From NCBI GenBank assembly GCA_035772735.1, contig JASDFA010000007.1:80673501-80737500 (forward strand): 64,000 nt of DNA. Reading direction: 5' to 3'. The notes under the pieces were generated by a model. That model had not been told where the DNA came from and did not search any database. It saw only the letters and a list, made by a program, of their open reading frames with translations. Made by a program: the position numbers and the translations under genes. The DNA comes from Datura wrightii (lineage: Eukaryota > Streptophyta > Magnoliopsida > Solanales > Solanaceae). Below, in pieces: positions 10,730 to 23,371 of the stretch; position 1 is the first letter of the stretch, and the number at the start of each line of letters is the position of its first letter.

Positions 10730-13259
10730 CCCCCACTTCGGTTGGAAGTCATTCATACTTATAAAAATTTCCATAGAGCGCTGTAAACAGAGAAAAACGA
10801 AGGGGAATTAAATATTTTCATCCGATTACGCTGCCAAACGCTGCCCAAACCCAAATTAATCCTAGATACCAAGGTATTTAGCAGCAGAGAGCATTTCTAC
10901 GGAGTTAGTTTTGCGAAATACGGCCGAAGAATCGGCGAGCCGCCGAACTAAAGTAAGTAGAATTGCTCTAAATTAATGTCTATGTGTTCCTAGCTGAGAA
11001 GTAAATAATTCTCCCTTGGGCCCTGGAAAATAGTGAGTTTTTGACCGTCTTTCGATAAGCCTAAGTTTAGGCTATAAATTAAAGCGAAAGTAACGTCGCT
11101 CTTTACAATAATGTTGTATTTAGTATTGATTGACGTATTTATGAATGCAGTTGGGAGAAAATAGTTGAAGTACCGGCCGAGCCTCATCCGACGGACAAAT
11201 ATTCAAAGATAAGGTATGTAAAGTTAGTTTCTTTCGGCAAGTTAAGTAATATCAGTATAGTGTAATAAATTACGGACTAGTAGAATGTTCAGAAGTCGAG
11301 TATTGCGTTATTATGAATATTGGTACGATGTGAGAAATATTGGGTCGTAATTTATATGAAACCTATCAGTATGATACAGATTTTAACGCAAGTGTTAGAG
11401 ATTGCCCAGTATACTCAGTATGTAATGTGATATGCCATGTCAGGATATGGTTGTATTCAGTTGAAACCCCGTATAGTAATGCAATACCCGTAAAGCACTT
11501 CAGAAATAGAATAGCAGACTAAAATGAAGTTCAGAAAGCATGTCAGGATTAGTAAATCATGTTACTATAGAAAGTCAGTATACAACCTAGTCTAGAAGAA
11601 AGATTATATTCGTTCATACATATATATTACTTCCAGCCTCAGCATGTATTAAGTATGTACTTATTCCTATCACTAGTCCAGCATATAGCGTATACAGAAA
11701 CTTAGTAAACAGCAGAGTTTTCAATAGAAACATTATCTTATATAGCATTTGCCCAGTACAGCCCGGCAGGAGATTATATTCATATTTATATATCTTTACC
11801 TGCCTCGGCACGTATTAAATACGTACAGATTACTATCATTAGCCAGCATGTAATATATATGATACTTTACCCCTAGTAGCCTCATCATGTGAGATACATA
11901 GATAGTATTACCAGTTGAGACCGTTGTATTGTTTGGGGTTGGATTACCTAGCATCCATGACCGCCCAGGGTTAATAGCTGTATCGACTCGTCCGCCAGAG
12001 GACGAGGATACGTCACTCTACGGAGTGGCATGCCGTCCCACCAGGGGACGAAGATGGGATGCCAGTTTTTCCCCATATTTGTGCCTTGATCGGCCTTACA
12101 CACCCCAGTCGAGCGGATACACCCGGGTGCAGATTCAGGAGTCCTCCGGACTCAGATGCAGTTATAGTCAGGGGCTCAGCGAGCCCAAGTGCATACCCAG
12201 GGGACCGGCAAGATGCTTACAGCCAGTATAGGAGATGGGATGACCGGGGTAGGGGTATAGATTCTGTGTTGATTGTACCCCCCGGCTTATGGGGGCCGGG
12301 TAAGGTTGTGTATGTCATGTTACGTTATGTATGTTATGTTATATTACAGTAGATACGAGCAGATTAGTAGTAGAATGATACGTCTCCAGGTATGATTCCT
12401 ACTCCCTTCAGTATGATTAAGAACAGGTACGATCTACACCATCAGACAGTTAATCTACTCCTTCTTATTTCAGTTTTGACAGTTATGTTATTGATTTCAG
12501 ATATCCCTTCAGTTCTTACAGATTCAGTTATCTCCTACTATTCAGAATTTTTAGTTATATTGCTTGTATTCAGCTGTATTCAGTTTGCTTTACATACTTA
12601 GTACCAGCGGTACTGACGCCCAGTGGGGCTCTGCATTACTTGCCTGCAGGTACCCATAGACGCGCAGGCGATACCACGTGATCCCCATCAGCGGTCGAAT
12701 ATTCAGCTCCTGTCATCCGGAGACTGAATTTCTAGAGGTGTAGTTCAGTTCCTTTTGTTGTACAGTACGGGTAGGTCGGGGCCCTGTCCCGATCATTTCT
12801 ATTATCCTTCCTAGAGGCTTGCAGTTTGTTTATATTCCCTGTGGTCAGATGAGCCGGTCGTGTGAGGCCGTGCAGTTGTATAGTTGCCTTTACTCCTTCT
12901 TCCTTTTTTAATGGTCGTGTGGGGCCATAGTTTGTCAGTAGTGGTGACCTTGCCGGTCACGTAGCTTTTCAGTATGTTATGCTTGAGTTACAGATAACTA
13001 GATAGCATGGTGGCCTTGTCGGCCCGCATAGGTTCCCCTGAATTACCTTGTTTCCGGTCAGCTGTAATACAGGTACAGAAGGCTATAGGCCAATGGGCCG
13101 GGGGATGTATTTACAGCCGTTATATAGCCCTTTGTTTCCAGAAATTTGAGTTAGAGCCAGCTAGGCGCCAGATGCGCCCAGGCTTAATAGTTCAACAGGT
13201 CAGGTCTTAGTAGGGCACCAGGTGCCAGTCATACCCCCCAAGGTGGGGCGTGACAAACT

Positions 13260-13275
13260 TGGTATCAGAGCAGGT
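13260..13275 (+). other. Primer-binding site of E3
   Basis: TGGTATCAGAGCAGGT, complementary to the 3' end of plant initiator tRNA-Met, four bases after the 5' LTR. This is the usual primer for chromovirus minus-strand DNA synthesis. Confidence 0.9.
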
Positions 13276-13468
13276 CGTATCCCAGGGAGTCTGCAAGCCA
13301 TGCTAAGTAGAGTCCTGTCCATGGATGTGTTGTGCACCACATACTATGGGTAGGAGGCTGCAAGGCATGATAGGATGGTTGTCTTTTATTCTAATTCAGT
13401 CGTGCTATAGAGCGGTACAGTATAGGGTTGATTCCCAAAAATCTTACCATATTCTTTGGTTACAGATA

Positions 13469-16400
13469 ATGTCAGACCAGCACCATCCTATTACAGGTCG
13501 GAACTTAGACATTGCAGTAGGAGAAGGCACCAGCAGGATGCCTCCCCCTCATTTGGAGATAGCCCGATCAGAGGGCACTACAGAGGCATCATCCCAGCCT
13601 CCTCAGCAGTCCCCACCACGTCAGGAGCCACTTGGGGCGACATTACCTTCAGCAGCCCCTATATTGACTCCTTCTGATCAGGAGGTTAGGAGTGCTGTAG
13701 TTCTGTTAGCACAGATGATGGCTGTTCAGCGTCAGCCAATGCCATCTACAGTTGCAGAATCATCAGGAGGGCCCGGTAGTTCGAGGGTCCGAGAGTTCTT
13801 AGCTTTGAATCCTCCAAAATTTACAGGCACGGACCGGACAGAGGACCCTCAGGATTTTCTGGACCAAATGTAGAGGATCTTCAGGGTTATGCATGCCACG
13901 TCTACCGAGTCAGTTGAGTTGGCAGCATTCCGGTTACGGGATATTGCGGTGTTATGGTATGAAAGCTGGGAGAGGTCCCGAGGGAGAGATGTTTCCCCTC
14001 CCACCTGGGCCAGCTTTTCAGGAGCCTTTCTGGATCATTATTTGCCGCGGGAGATTCGATAGGCCCGGGTAGACCAGTTCCTACATCTAGAACAGGGGGC
14101 CATGAGTGTTCGGGAATATTCTTTGCAGTTTGATTCCTTAGCCCGATATGCACCGGCCTTTGTTGATACTATGGCATCCAGAGTGCATCGCTTCATTACG
14201 GGATTAAATCCAGAATATGTTGAGATTTGCACTACAGCCACACTGCGAGAGGACATGGATATTGCTCGCATTCAGGCATTTGCTCAGAATATTGAGGGCA
14301 TCAGACAGCGGCAACGAGAGGTCAGAAGGGTTAATCAGGAACAGCGTCGCCGGGACAGGCTAGTTGAATTACCGGGAGGGGCCCGGGGAGGACCCAGGCC
14401 CTGATTGTCAGACAGGCCGCCCAAGCCCCCACCTCCATCACAGTCACAGGGGGGTAGATTCAGCCGCAGGGGGCAATCAGGGACTGGTAGAGGCTCGCAG
14501 ATGGCAGATTCACTATCACAGAGGAGGGCAGAGCAGAGTAGGTATACCCTACCACTTTGCCCTATATGCAATCGACGCCATTTTGGAGCATGCAGATATG
14601 GCTCCACCGCATGTTATATTTGTGGCCAAGAAGGCCATTTGATGAAAGATTGCCCAGCCAGAGGTCGAGAGGACCGCGATAGACAAGATAGGACATCAGC
14701 AGGGTCACGAGCCACAACATCCTCGACTGGGCGCAGGCCCTCAGTTTCACCAAGCAGGGGTCGGGGCAGATCAGGGGCCTCCAGTACAGGTGCGGGTCCA
14801 AGCCGCACATATGCTTTACCAGGGAGACAAGATTCAGAAGCATCGCCTGATGTCGTGACAGGTATGCTAACTATCTGCTCCCACCCTACTTATGTGCTAA
14901 TTGACCCAGGGTCTACTTTGTCCTATATTACTCCATTTGTGGCACGGAAGTTTAGTATTGTACCAGAATCATTACAGCAGCCCTTTCTAGTATCTACGCC
15001 CGTTGGTGACTCTATCACAGCTAGCCGAATCTACCGCGGGTGTACAGTAGAGATTGTTGACCGTCAGACCACAGTAGATCTGGTCGAGTTAGAAATGATA
15101 GACTTCGATGCCATAATGGGTATGGACTGGTTAGTGCCATGCTTTGCCAATGTTGAATGTTGGACCAAAACGGTCCGATTCCACTTCCCGGGGGAAGCAT
15201 TACGGGAGTGGAAGGGCAGCACCGTGACGCCAAAAGGTAGGTTTATTTCCTACCTTCAGGCGAGAAAGTTGATATCTAAGGGGTGTATTTACCATCTTGT
15301 CAGAGTTCAGGATGTCCAAGCAGAATCTCCGACACTCCAGTCTGTCCTAGTGGTAAATGAATTCCCAGATGTATTTCCTGATGAGTTACCTGGTATTCCC
15401 CCAGAAAGGGAAATAGACTTTGCTATTGACTTGCTACCAGGCACTCAGCCAATATCAATACCTCCTTATCGTATGGCTCCTGCAGAACTCAGAGAATTAA
15501 AGGAGCATTTGAAAGACTTGTTAGATAAAGGTTTTATCAGGCTGAGTACTTCCCCATGGGGTGCACCAGTCTTGTTTGTGAGAAAGAAAGATGGCTCGCT
15601 CCGAATGTGCATAGATTATCGGCAGCTAAACAAAGTTACAGTAAAGAACAAGTATCCGCTCCCCAGAATTGATGACTTATTTGATCAGTTGCAGGGAGCC
15701 AGATACTTTTCTAAGATTGACTTGCGGTCCGGGTACCACCAGGTCCGAGTACGTGAGAGGGATATTCCTAAGACAGCATTCAGGACCCGATATGGGCATT
15801 TTGAATTTCTGGTTATGTCCTTCGGGCTAACGAACGCCCCAGCAGTTTTTATGGACCTGATGAACGGTATTTTCAGACCTTTCCTGGACTTGTTCGTGAT
15901 AGTATTCATTGATGACATTCTGGTGTATTCTCGCTCTGAAGCAGATCACCGGACTCATTTGCGGACAGTGCTCCAGATTCTCAGGGACCGCCAGTTGTAT
16001 GCTAAGTTTTCGAAGTGTGAATTTTGGCTTAACTCAGTGGCCTTTTTAGGGCATATTGTCTCAGACACCGGTATACAGGTAGATAAGCAGAAGATAGAAG
16101 CAGTTAAGTCATGGCCTAGGCCTACCACCCCGACGGAAGTTCGTAGCTTTCTGGGGTTAGCAGGGTATTATCGGAGATTCGTTGAGGGATTCTCAACCAT
16201 TGCAGCACCTTTAACTAAATTAACACAGAAAGCAGCAAAGTTTCAGTGGACGAAGGCATGCGAGCAGAGTTTCCAGGAACTGAAAGACAGATTAACCTCC
16301 GCTCCAGTATTAGCACTGCCGGAAGGCACAGAAGGTTATTCAGTCTATTGCGACACGTCGGGTGTCGGATTGGGCTGTGTATTGATGCAGCATGGTAGAG

Positions 16401-18253
16401 TAATTGCATATGCTTCTAGGCAGCTGAAAAAGCACGAAAGGAATTACCCCACCCATGACTTAGAGTTGGCCGCAGTAATTCATGCCTTGAAGATGTGGAG
16501 GCATTACCTGTACGGCGTCCATGTTGATATATATACAGATCATAAGAGCTTGCAGTACATTTTTACTCAGAGGGAGTTGAATCTGCGGCAACGTCGCTGG
16601 TTAGAGTTATTGAAGGATTATGATGTGAACATCCTGTACCATCCGGGAAAAGCCAATGTTGTAACAGATGCTCTGAGTCGAAAGTCAATGGGGAGCTTGG
16701 CGTATTTGCGACCCGAGAGACAGAAATTAGCTAAAGAAATTCATCAGTTAGCTGGGCTAGCCGTTCGAGTAATGGAAACAGGAGATAATGGGGCTGTAAT
16801 TCAGAATTCTGCAGTATCATCATTTGTTGCAGAGGTAAAAGAACGACAGTATGAGGATCACGATTTAGTCCAGCTCAGAGGTAGAGTTCAGAAGGGTAAG
16901 GAGCCAGATTTTCAGATAACCGAGGATGGTGTACTACGCTGCAAGGGCCGCCTTTGTGTCCCGAACGTCTCAGGCCTTCGTGGACAGATTATGCACGAGG
17001 TACATTACGCTCGCTATTCCCTTCACCCAGGGGCGACGAAAATGTACCACGATATCAGAGACATCTATTGGTGGCCTGGTATGAAAACTGAAATAGTTGA
17101 ATTTGTGTCTAGGTGTGCTAATTGTCAGCAGGTGAAAGCAGAGCACCAGAAACCAGGTGGTTTGACGCAAGAAATAATGATACCTACGTGGAAATGGGAA
17201 GCAATAAATATGAATTTTGTAACAGGGTTACCCCGTACTAGACGCAGAAATGATTCCATTTGGGTAATAGTTGATAGGCTGACAAAATCAGCCCATTTCC
17301 TGCCAGTAAGGGCTACCTTCCCAGCTGAGGATTATGCCGAATTGTATATCAGAGAAATAGTTAGATTGCATGGAGTGCCGGTATCTATCATTTCAGACAG
17401 GGGAGCACAGTTTACAGCTAGATTCTAGCAATCGTTTCAGAAAGGTTTGGGGATGCAGATTAATTTGAGCACAACATTCCATCCTCAAACAGATGGGCAG
17501 GCCGAACGTACAATTCAGACGCTCGAAGATATGCTACGAGCGTGTGTGTTAGATTTTGGGGGTAGCTGGGATGAACATCTTTCGTTAATTGAATTTGCTT
17601 ATAATAACAGCTACCATTTAGCTATCCAGATGGCGCCTTTCGAGGCATTATACGGGCGAAAATGTAGATCGCCGGTGGGCTGGTTTGAGATAGGAGAATC
17701 AGCATTAGTTGGCCCAGACATTGTTCGGCAGTCCGAGGAAAAGATAAAGCTTATCCGAGAGCGTTTACTGACCGCTCAGAGCCGCCAGAAGTCATATGCA
17801 GATAGGCGACGCAGAAATCTAGAATTTTCGGTAAATGACTGGGTATATCTGAAAGTGTCCCCGATGAAAGGGGTAATGAGGTTTGGCAAGAAAGGCAAGC
17901 TTAGCCCAAGATTTATTGGGCCGTATCAGATTCGGCGAAGAATAGGCCGCGTAGCAGACGAGTTGAACTTGCCTCCGGAACTAGCATCTGTTCACCCAGT
18001 ATTCCATGTTTCTATGTTAAGAAAGTTCGTAGGGGACCCTTCTACAGTAGTTCCAGTCCAGGATGTTCAGGTCACAGAGGAGTTAGCCTATGAAGAGGTT
18101 CCCGTAGCCATTTTAGACAGACAGATTCGCAGGCTGAGAACTAAAGACGTTGCATCTGTCAAGGTATTGTGGCGTAATAGAAATCGGGAAGAAATGACGT
18201 GGGAGGCTGAAGAAGATATGAAAACCAGATACCCTCACTTATTTCAGGCCTAG
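13469..18253 (+). pseudogene. gag-pol polyprotein of E3, one frame with four nonsense codons
   Basis: ATG 13469 (MSDQHHPITG) to TAG 18251-18253, 1594 codons in a single frame without frameshift, broken by TAG 13871, TAG 14060, TGA 14402 and TAG 17426. Domains in order: gag; CCHC knuckle (CYICGQEGHLMKDC, near 14615-14656); protease with DPGST (near 14905); RT with 'RKKDGSLRMCIDYRQLN' and the FIDD catalytic motif (near 15905); RNase H; integrase with HHCC finger (H-x-H, C-ANC), core with 'SIISDRG' and 'PQTDGQAERT'; and a C-terminal chromodomain. The first catalytic Asp of the integrase core, normally in an M-D-F context, is Asn here (about 17212). The longest piece (14405-17428, 1007 residues) could still be made only with a new start. 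Confidence 0.95.
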
Positions 18254-18509
18254 TCAGATGACAGGTATGTCCTTATCATTATTTACATAGTACTTTATGG
18301 TATGTATGTTGTAAATGATAAAGAAATAAGTGATATTTAGTTGTCCAGTGGATTGTAGAATATTGTGTGCAGTGCCTGTGTTGGACTTTTTCTGTGTTTC
18401 AGGTCTTTGCGATAGTCCATACTACAGGGGAAACTCTGCCGAAATTTTTCCAGAAACTAGAATAAGTAGTCCTCTAGATAGCAGTATACATTCGAGGATG
18501 AATGTTCCT
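18254..18509 (+). other. 3' untranslated part of E3 with pre-PPT hairpin
   Basis: No ORF. At 18488-18505 a 6-bp perfect hairpin, ACATTC, loop GAGGAT, GAATGT, lies four bases upstream of the purine tract. The same structure is found at the same place in E6, E9 and E10 and, with other arms, in E1, E2, E4 and E5. Confidence 0.75.
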
Positions 18510-18522
18510 AAGGGGGGGAGAA
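18510..18522 (+). other. Polypurine tract of E3
   Basis: AAGGGGGGGAGAA directly before the 3' LTR start TGTTATACC; the primer for plus-strand DNA synthesis in this family. Confidence 0.9.
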
Positions 18523-21287
18523 TGTTATACCCCGTAGAATTCCCGGCACTTAGATGACCTATTCGCACGTTGGTTAAGCATATTTGAAAGCCATACATGC
18601 TAGGGAAAGGCTCGGGAAAAGATCGGACGAGAAACCTGTCAAACCATCGCGGGAGGAGCCGAGGCAGAGCCCCTCCGCGATGGCAGCGTGTCACGGAGGT
18701 GAGGCCTCCGCGATGGCTCTGTGACACGTTGCCCGTGTCCAGGCCCAAGTATATAAAGCCCCCACTTGGGTTGGAAGTCATTCATACTTATAAAAATTTC
18801 CAGAGAGCACTGTAAACAGAGAAAAACGAAGGGGAATTAAATATTTTCATCCGATTACGCTGCCAAACGCTGCCCAAACCCAAATTAATCCTAGATACCA
18901 AGGTATTTAGCAGCAGAGAGCATTTCTACGGAGTTAGTTTTGCGAAATACGGCCGACGAATCGGCGAGCCGCCGAACTAAAGTAAGTAGAATTGCTCTAA
19001 ATTAATGTCTATGTGTTCCTAGCTGAGAAGTAAATAATTCTCCCTTCTGGGCCGCTGGAAAATAGCGAGTTTTTGACCGTCTTTCGATAAGCCTAAGTTT
19101 AGGCTATAAATTAAATCGAAAGTAACGTCGCTCTTTACAATAATGTTGTATTTAGTATTGATTGACGTATTTATGAATGCAGTTGGGAGACAATAGTTGA
19201 AGTACCGGTCGAGCCTCGTCCGACGGACGAATATTCAAAGATAAGGTATGTAAAGTTAGAGTCTTTCGGCAAGTTAAGTAATATCAGTATAGTGTAATAA
19301 ATTACGGACCAGTAGAATGTTCAGAAGTCGAGTATTGCGTTATTAGGAATATTGGTACGATGTGAGAAATATTGGGTCGTAATGTATATGAAACCTATCA
19401 GTATGATACAGATTTTAACGCAAGTGTTAGAGATTGCCCAGTATACTCAGTATGTAATGTGATATGCCATGTCAGGATATGGTTGTATTCAGTTGAAACC
19501 CCATATAGTAATGCAATACCCGTAAAGCACTTCAGAAATAGAATAGCAGACTAAAATGAAGTTCAGAAAGCATGTCAGGATTAGTAAATCATGTTACTAT
19601 AGAAAGTCAGTATACAGCGTAGTCTAGCAGAAAGGTTATATTCGTACATACATATATATTACTTCCAGCCTCAGCATGTATTAAGTATGTACTTATTCCT
19701 ATCACTAGTCCAGCATATAGCGTATACAGAAACTTAGTAAACAGCAGAGTTTTCAATAGAAACATTATCTTATATAGCATTTGCCCAGTACAGCCCGGCA
19801 GGAGACTATATTCATATTTATATATCTTTACCTGCCTTGGCACGTATTAAATACGTACAGATTACTATCATTAGCTAGCATGTAATATATATGATACTTT
19901 ACCCCTAGTAGCCTCAGCATGTGAGATACACAGATAGTATTACCAGTTGAGACCGTTGTATTGTTTGGGGTTGGATTACCTAGCATCCATGACCGCCCAG
20001 GGTTAATAGCTATATCGACTCGTCCGCCAGAGGATGAGGATACGTCACTCTACGGAGTGGCATGCCGTCCCGCCAGGGGACGATGATGGGATGCCAGTTT
20101 TTCCCCATATTTGTGCCTTGATCGGCCTTACACACCCCAGTCGAGCGGATACGCCCGGGTGCAGATTCAGGAGTCCTCCAGACTCAGATGCAGTTATAGT
20201 CAGGGGCTCAGCGAGCCCAAGTGCATACCCAGGGGACCGACAGGATGCTTACAGCCAGTATAGGAGATGGGATGACCGGGGTAGGGGTATAGATTCTGTG
20301 TTGATTGTACCCCCCGGCTTATGGGGGCTGGGTAAGGTTGTGTATGTCATGTTACGTTATGTATGTTATGTTATATTACAGTAGATACGAGCAGATTAGT
20401 AGTAGAATGATACGTCTCTAGGTATGATTCCTACTCCCTTCAGTATGATTAAGAACAGGTACGATCTACACCATCAGACAGTTAATCTACTCCTTCTTAT
20501 TTCAGTTTTGACAGTTATGTTATTGATTTCAGATATCCCTTCAGTTCTTACACATTCAGTTATCTCCTACTATTTAGAATTTTTAGTTATATTGCTTGTA
20601 TTCAGCTGTATTCAGTTTGCTTTACATACTCAGTACCAGCGGTACTGACGCCCAGTGGGGCGCTGCATTACTTGCCTGCAGGTACCCATAGACGTGCAGG
20701 CGATACCACGTGATCCCCATCAGCGGTCGAATATTCAGCTCCTGTCATCCGGAGACTAAATATCTAGAGGTGTAGTTCAGTTCCTTTTGTTGTACAGTAC
20801 GGGTAGGTCGGGGCCCTGTCCTGATCATTTCTATTATCCTTCCTAGAGGCTTGCAGTCTGTTTATATTCCCTGTGGTCAGATGAGCCGGTCGTGTGAGGC
20901 CTTGCAGTTGTATAGTTGCCTTTACTCCTTCTTCCTTTTGTAATGGCCGTGTGGGGCCATAGTTTGTCAGTAGTGGTGACCTTGCCGGTCACGTAGCTTT
21001 TCAGTATGTTATGCTTGAGTTAGAGATAACTAGATAGCATGGTGGCCTTGTCGGCCCGCATAGGTTCCCCTGAATTACCTTGTTTCCGGTCAGCTGTAAT
21101 ACAGGTACAGAAGGCTATAGGCCAATGGGCCGGGGGCTGTATTTACAGCCGTTATATAGCCCTTTGTTTCCAGAAATTTGAGTTAGAGCCAGCCAGGCGC
21201 CAGATGCGCCCAGGCTTAACAGTTCAGCAGGTCAGGTCTTAGTAGGGCACCAGGTGCCATTCATACCCCCCAAGGTGGTGCGTGACA
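18523..21287 (+). repeat. 3' LTR of E3
   Basis: 2765 bp, collinear with 10494-13255. Small indels (for example around 19046-19057) explain the 3-bp length difference. Followed at once by the ATTTC target duplication. Confidence 0.95.
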
Positions 21288-21292
21288 ATTTC
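21288..21292 (+). other. Target-site duplication of E3, right copy
   Basis: ATTTC, equal to 10489-10493. Confidence 0.95.
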
Positions 21293-21905
21293 CCCCACAC
21301 TCATTTCAGCATCAAGTTTCAATCATCCCACTAATTTCACATAACAACAAATATAGTATCAATCATGAAAATCTTGGGGAGAATGGCAATAAAAATAAGG
21401 GGAATCTATGTTATCACAACATCTATATGTAACCAGAGTACCACTGATAAGAATATAAGGAAGTTAAGGGACATTACCACTCCTAAGAGAGTGCTTTGCA
21501 GAGACTAGCTATGGAAGATGGATAATGCTCAACAATAGCAAAATTTCGAGACTTGTTTAGTAAAGAGGAAGAGTATGAGTGTACTGAAAATTAGGTAGAA
21601 AGGTTGGGGCAATTTTATGTGTGAGCAGGTGTAAATGAGGTTGGTTGAGGAGGAGGTGGATGGTTAGTGAGGTTTTAATTTTATGGGAAGTGGAAGACAA
21701 GGAGTTGTTGGAATATGGAAAGATGGGATGCTGGGAAAATAAAAGGAGTGTGGCGAAGTATTAAAAGGGGGAATAAGCGAAGTCTAAGGGAATAAAAGGG
21801 AAACTTTGTAGATTAGGGCGGCTACAAAAAGATTCTGGATTGGGTAGGTCCATGATTTGATTAACATTTTGAAACAAAACACATACCGTCACCAGCGCTA
21901 CACCG
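21293..21905 (-). other. Noncoding E2 sequence between E3 and E4
   Basis: No supported ORF. AT-rich, with a purine-rich stretch at 21590-21800 on the plus strand. It links to 10488 on the left and 27868 on the right once E3 and E4 are removed. Confidence 0.5.
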
Positions 21906-21910
21906 GCGAT
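21906..21910 (+). other. Target-site duplication of E4, left copy
   Basis: GCGAT before the LTR start TGATCACGGG; identical to 27863-27867. Confidence 0.95.
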
Positions 21911-22127
21911 TGATCACGGGCAAAAATATATGCCCGAGATACGCTTTATGACTTAAATTAGTCTTGTTTATCTAAGATTATTGTATACATTTTCATGTAA
22001 TTTTAGATAAAGTAAAGATATGTGCTAACCAAGATGATTAGCCTTTGTTTTGTAGGTTTTGATGACTTTTGAGTAACTAATCCATGAGTTGGTGAAGTAG
22101 AGGCTTGGAAACGGAATCAACACGCGA

Positions 22128-22405
22128 ACGTCGGTGAAGAGGAGGCACAAAACAGCCCACCTGCGCATTGGCAACGTGGCACGGCAGGCAGGCCGCTCAC
22201 AACATCCCACCTGCGCGTTGGCAACGTGCCACGACAGGTGGCCTCCGCGACCAAGGGCTGCCAACGCGCTGCCCAAGCAGCGTGACACGCTGCCAACGTG
22301 GCAGGGTGCTGCCCGGGCCAATTTCGGGTGATTTCTAGAGGGCCTCCGCGTCCGTAGCATGTCACGGAGGTCGTGCTCCGCGATGCACTCTGTGACACAT
22401 TGCTT
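22128..22405 (+). promoter_or_regulatory. U3 palindrome cluster of E4 5' LTR
   Basis: Two near-identical direct repeats of about 50 bp, each starting CCCACCTGCGC and holding TTGGCAACGTG(G/C)CACG, then GCAGCGTGACACGCTGCC (near-perfect long palindrome, about 22278-22295), then CCTCCGCG...GTCACGGAGG and CTCCGCGATGCACTCTGTGACAC. The common core is CGTG-N-CACG. It ends about 30 bp before the TATA site. The paired copy is at about 26643-26920. Most of the differences between the two E4 LTRs fall here. Confidence 0.55.
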
Positions 22406-22431
22406 GTTATCCCGGGAAAGAGTCCTACTAC

Positions 22432-22439
22432 TATAAATA
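22432..22439 (+). promoter_or_regulatory. TATA-type site of E4 5' LTR
   Basis: TATAAATA followed by GCACACTTAGG, the same as in E1; the 3' LTR copy is at 26947-26954. Confidence 0.65.
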
Positions 22440-23353
22440 GCACACTTAGGTTTATTTTTCATAATTCAGACTTGGTGGAGCAAGGACGTGGGTTAGAGGC
22501 AGTTGAGGGACGAAAAAGCTAAGGGATTTTCTCTCTTCCTTTCTTCTTTCAATCAATTGTATGTATGATTAACACTTGTTTTAGGATGATTAATCCACAA
22601 ATGAGTGGCTAATTCTCTTCCTTGCTGAGGTTGTGAACAATGGTGATGAATTTTGATTATTGAATTGTATGGGTTTTCATCTTCTTCTTCTATGTTGTTC
22701 TATTAATTCTTGTTTCTACTGCATTAGTGTGTGGCCTACATTAATGTACATCTAAAAAGTCCAATTTCACTCGAGAGAGCAAGAAATTGGAAAGTTGTGA
22801 ATTAATAGGGTATTGTTCTTAGCTTGATTTGGGAAAATTGGGTTTTGATGTGCTTTCCTGATAGAAATATACTTGAAAGCCGTATTAGTCAATTTAGGAA
22901 CCGGAATTGTATTGCTAGGTCATAAATTGCATTTGATCACAGAAATGTAGACGGATGGTTTATGATTCTTAAGTGAGATTAAATACGAGAGTTTTAATCT
23001 CTAGGCTAATGTTCTTGGCTAGCAACAGGAAGAGAAGATTAACCAAATTATGATTATAATCAAGTTCATTACTTGTTCTTAACCTTGGCATGCTCATATC
23101 CATAGTTTCAATTCACAGTAGATAGTTGTTAATAGTTTTAGTATATAATTTATAAACAAAAATTATTTAACTTTTGGTTACGTTGTTGTCAGCATAATTA
23201 GAAGTAAGCTAGAATATAGTATACTTAAGAAATTTTACTTATCCAGAGTCTCCTTGGTTCGATACTTGGATTACTTAGCCACTTTATTACTTGTTTGACC
23301 ACGTGCACTTGCGTGTCGGTTTTAACACCTATCGAACCAGCTGAACAAGTTTT

Positions 23354-23371
23354 TGGCGCCGTTGCCGGGGA
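23354..23371 (+). other. Primer-binding site of E4
   Basis: TGGCGCCGTTGCCGGGGA, six bases after the 5' LTR. Canonical for OTA-clade elements (tRNA-Asp-type primer, from memory). Intact, unlike those of E2 and E5. Confidence 0.85.

Larger units (their letters stand above)
10494..13255 (+). repeat. 5' LTR of E3
   Basis: 2762 bp, TGTTATACC...GGGCGTGACA. It includes the U3 palindromes (10605-10708), a TATA box (10721) and long R/U5 sequence. Short ORFs inside it are also present in the 3' LTR but show no domain. The primer site follows 4 bases after its end. Confidence 0.95.
10494..21287 (+). mobile_element. E3: full-length Tekay/Del-type Ty3/gypsy element
   Basis: 10,794 bp with LTRs of 2762 and 2765 bp, TG...CA ends, ATTTC duplications, an initiator-Met-type primer site, a gag-protease-RT-RNase H-integrase-chromodomain frame and a purine tract. 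The long LTRs and the C-terminal chromodomain ('ILDRQIRRLRTKDVASVKVLWRN') match the Tekay/Del chromovirus lineage. By eye the LTRs differ at roughly 65 positions (about 2.4%), suggesting an insertion about one to two million years old with commonly used plant rates (inference). It is inserted in E2 in the opposite orientation. Four in-frame stops and one catalytic substitution make it non-autonomous now. Confidence 0.95.
21911..23347 (+). repeat. 5' LTR of E4
   Basis: 1437 bp, TGATCACGGG...GCTGAACA. Holds the U3 palindrome cluster (22128-22405), TATA site (22432) and an AT-rich R/U5 that resembles that of E1. Confidence 0.95.

Noticed and set aside
12059..12601. Small ORFs in the E3 LTR (about 70-100 codons), repeated at 20034-20648 in the other LTR
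   Set aside because: They recur only because the LTR is duplicated, show no domain, and differ in length through point changes. Not called as genes.
13260..13275. tRNA-like sequence next to the E3 LTR
   Set aside because: It is only the complement of a tRNA 3' end (primer-binding site); no cloverleaf follows.
13325..13468. In-frame extension of E3 gag upstream of 13469
   Set aside because: The upstream stretch looks like leader sequence after the primer site, and gag-like composition begins at MSDQHH.
13871..14404. Repeat-induced point mutation as cause of the E3 stops
   Set aside because: RIP is a fungal process; methylcytosine deamination explains the transitions in a plant.
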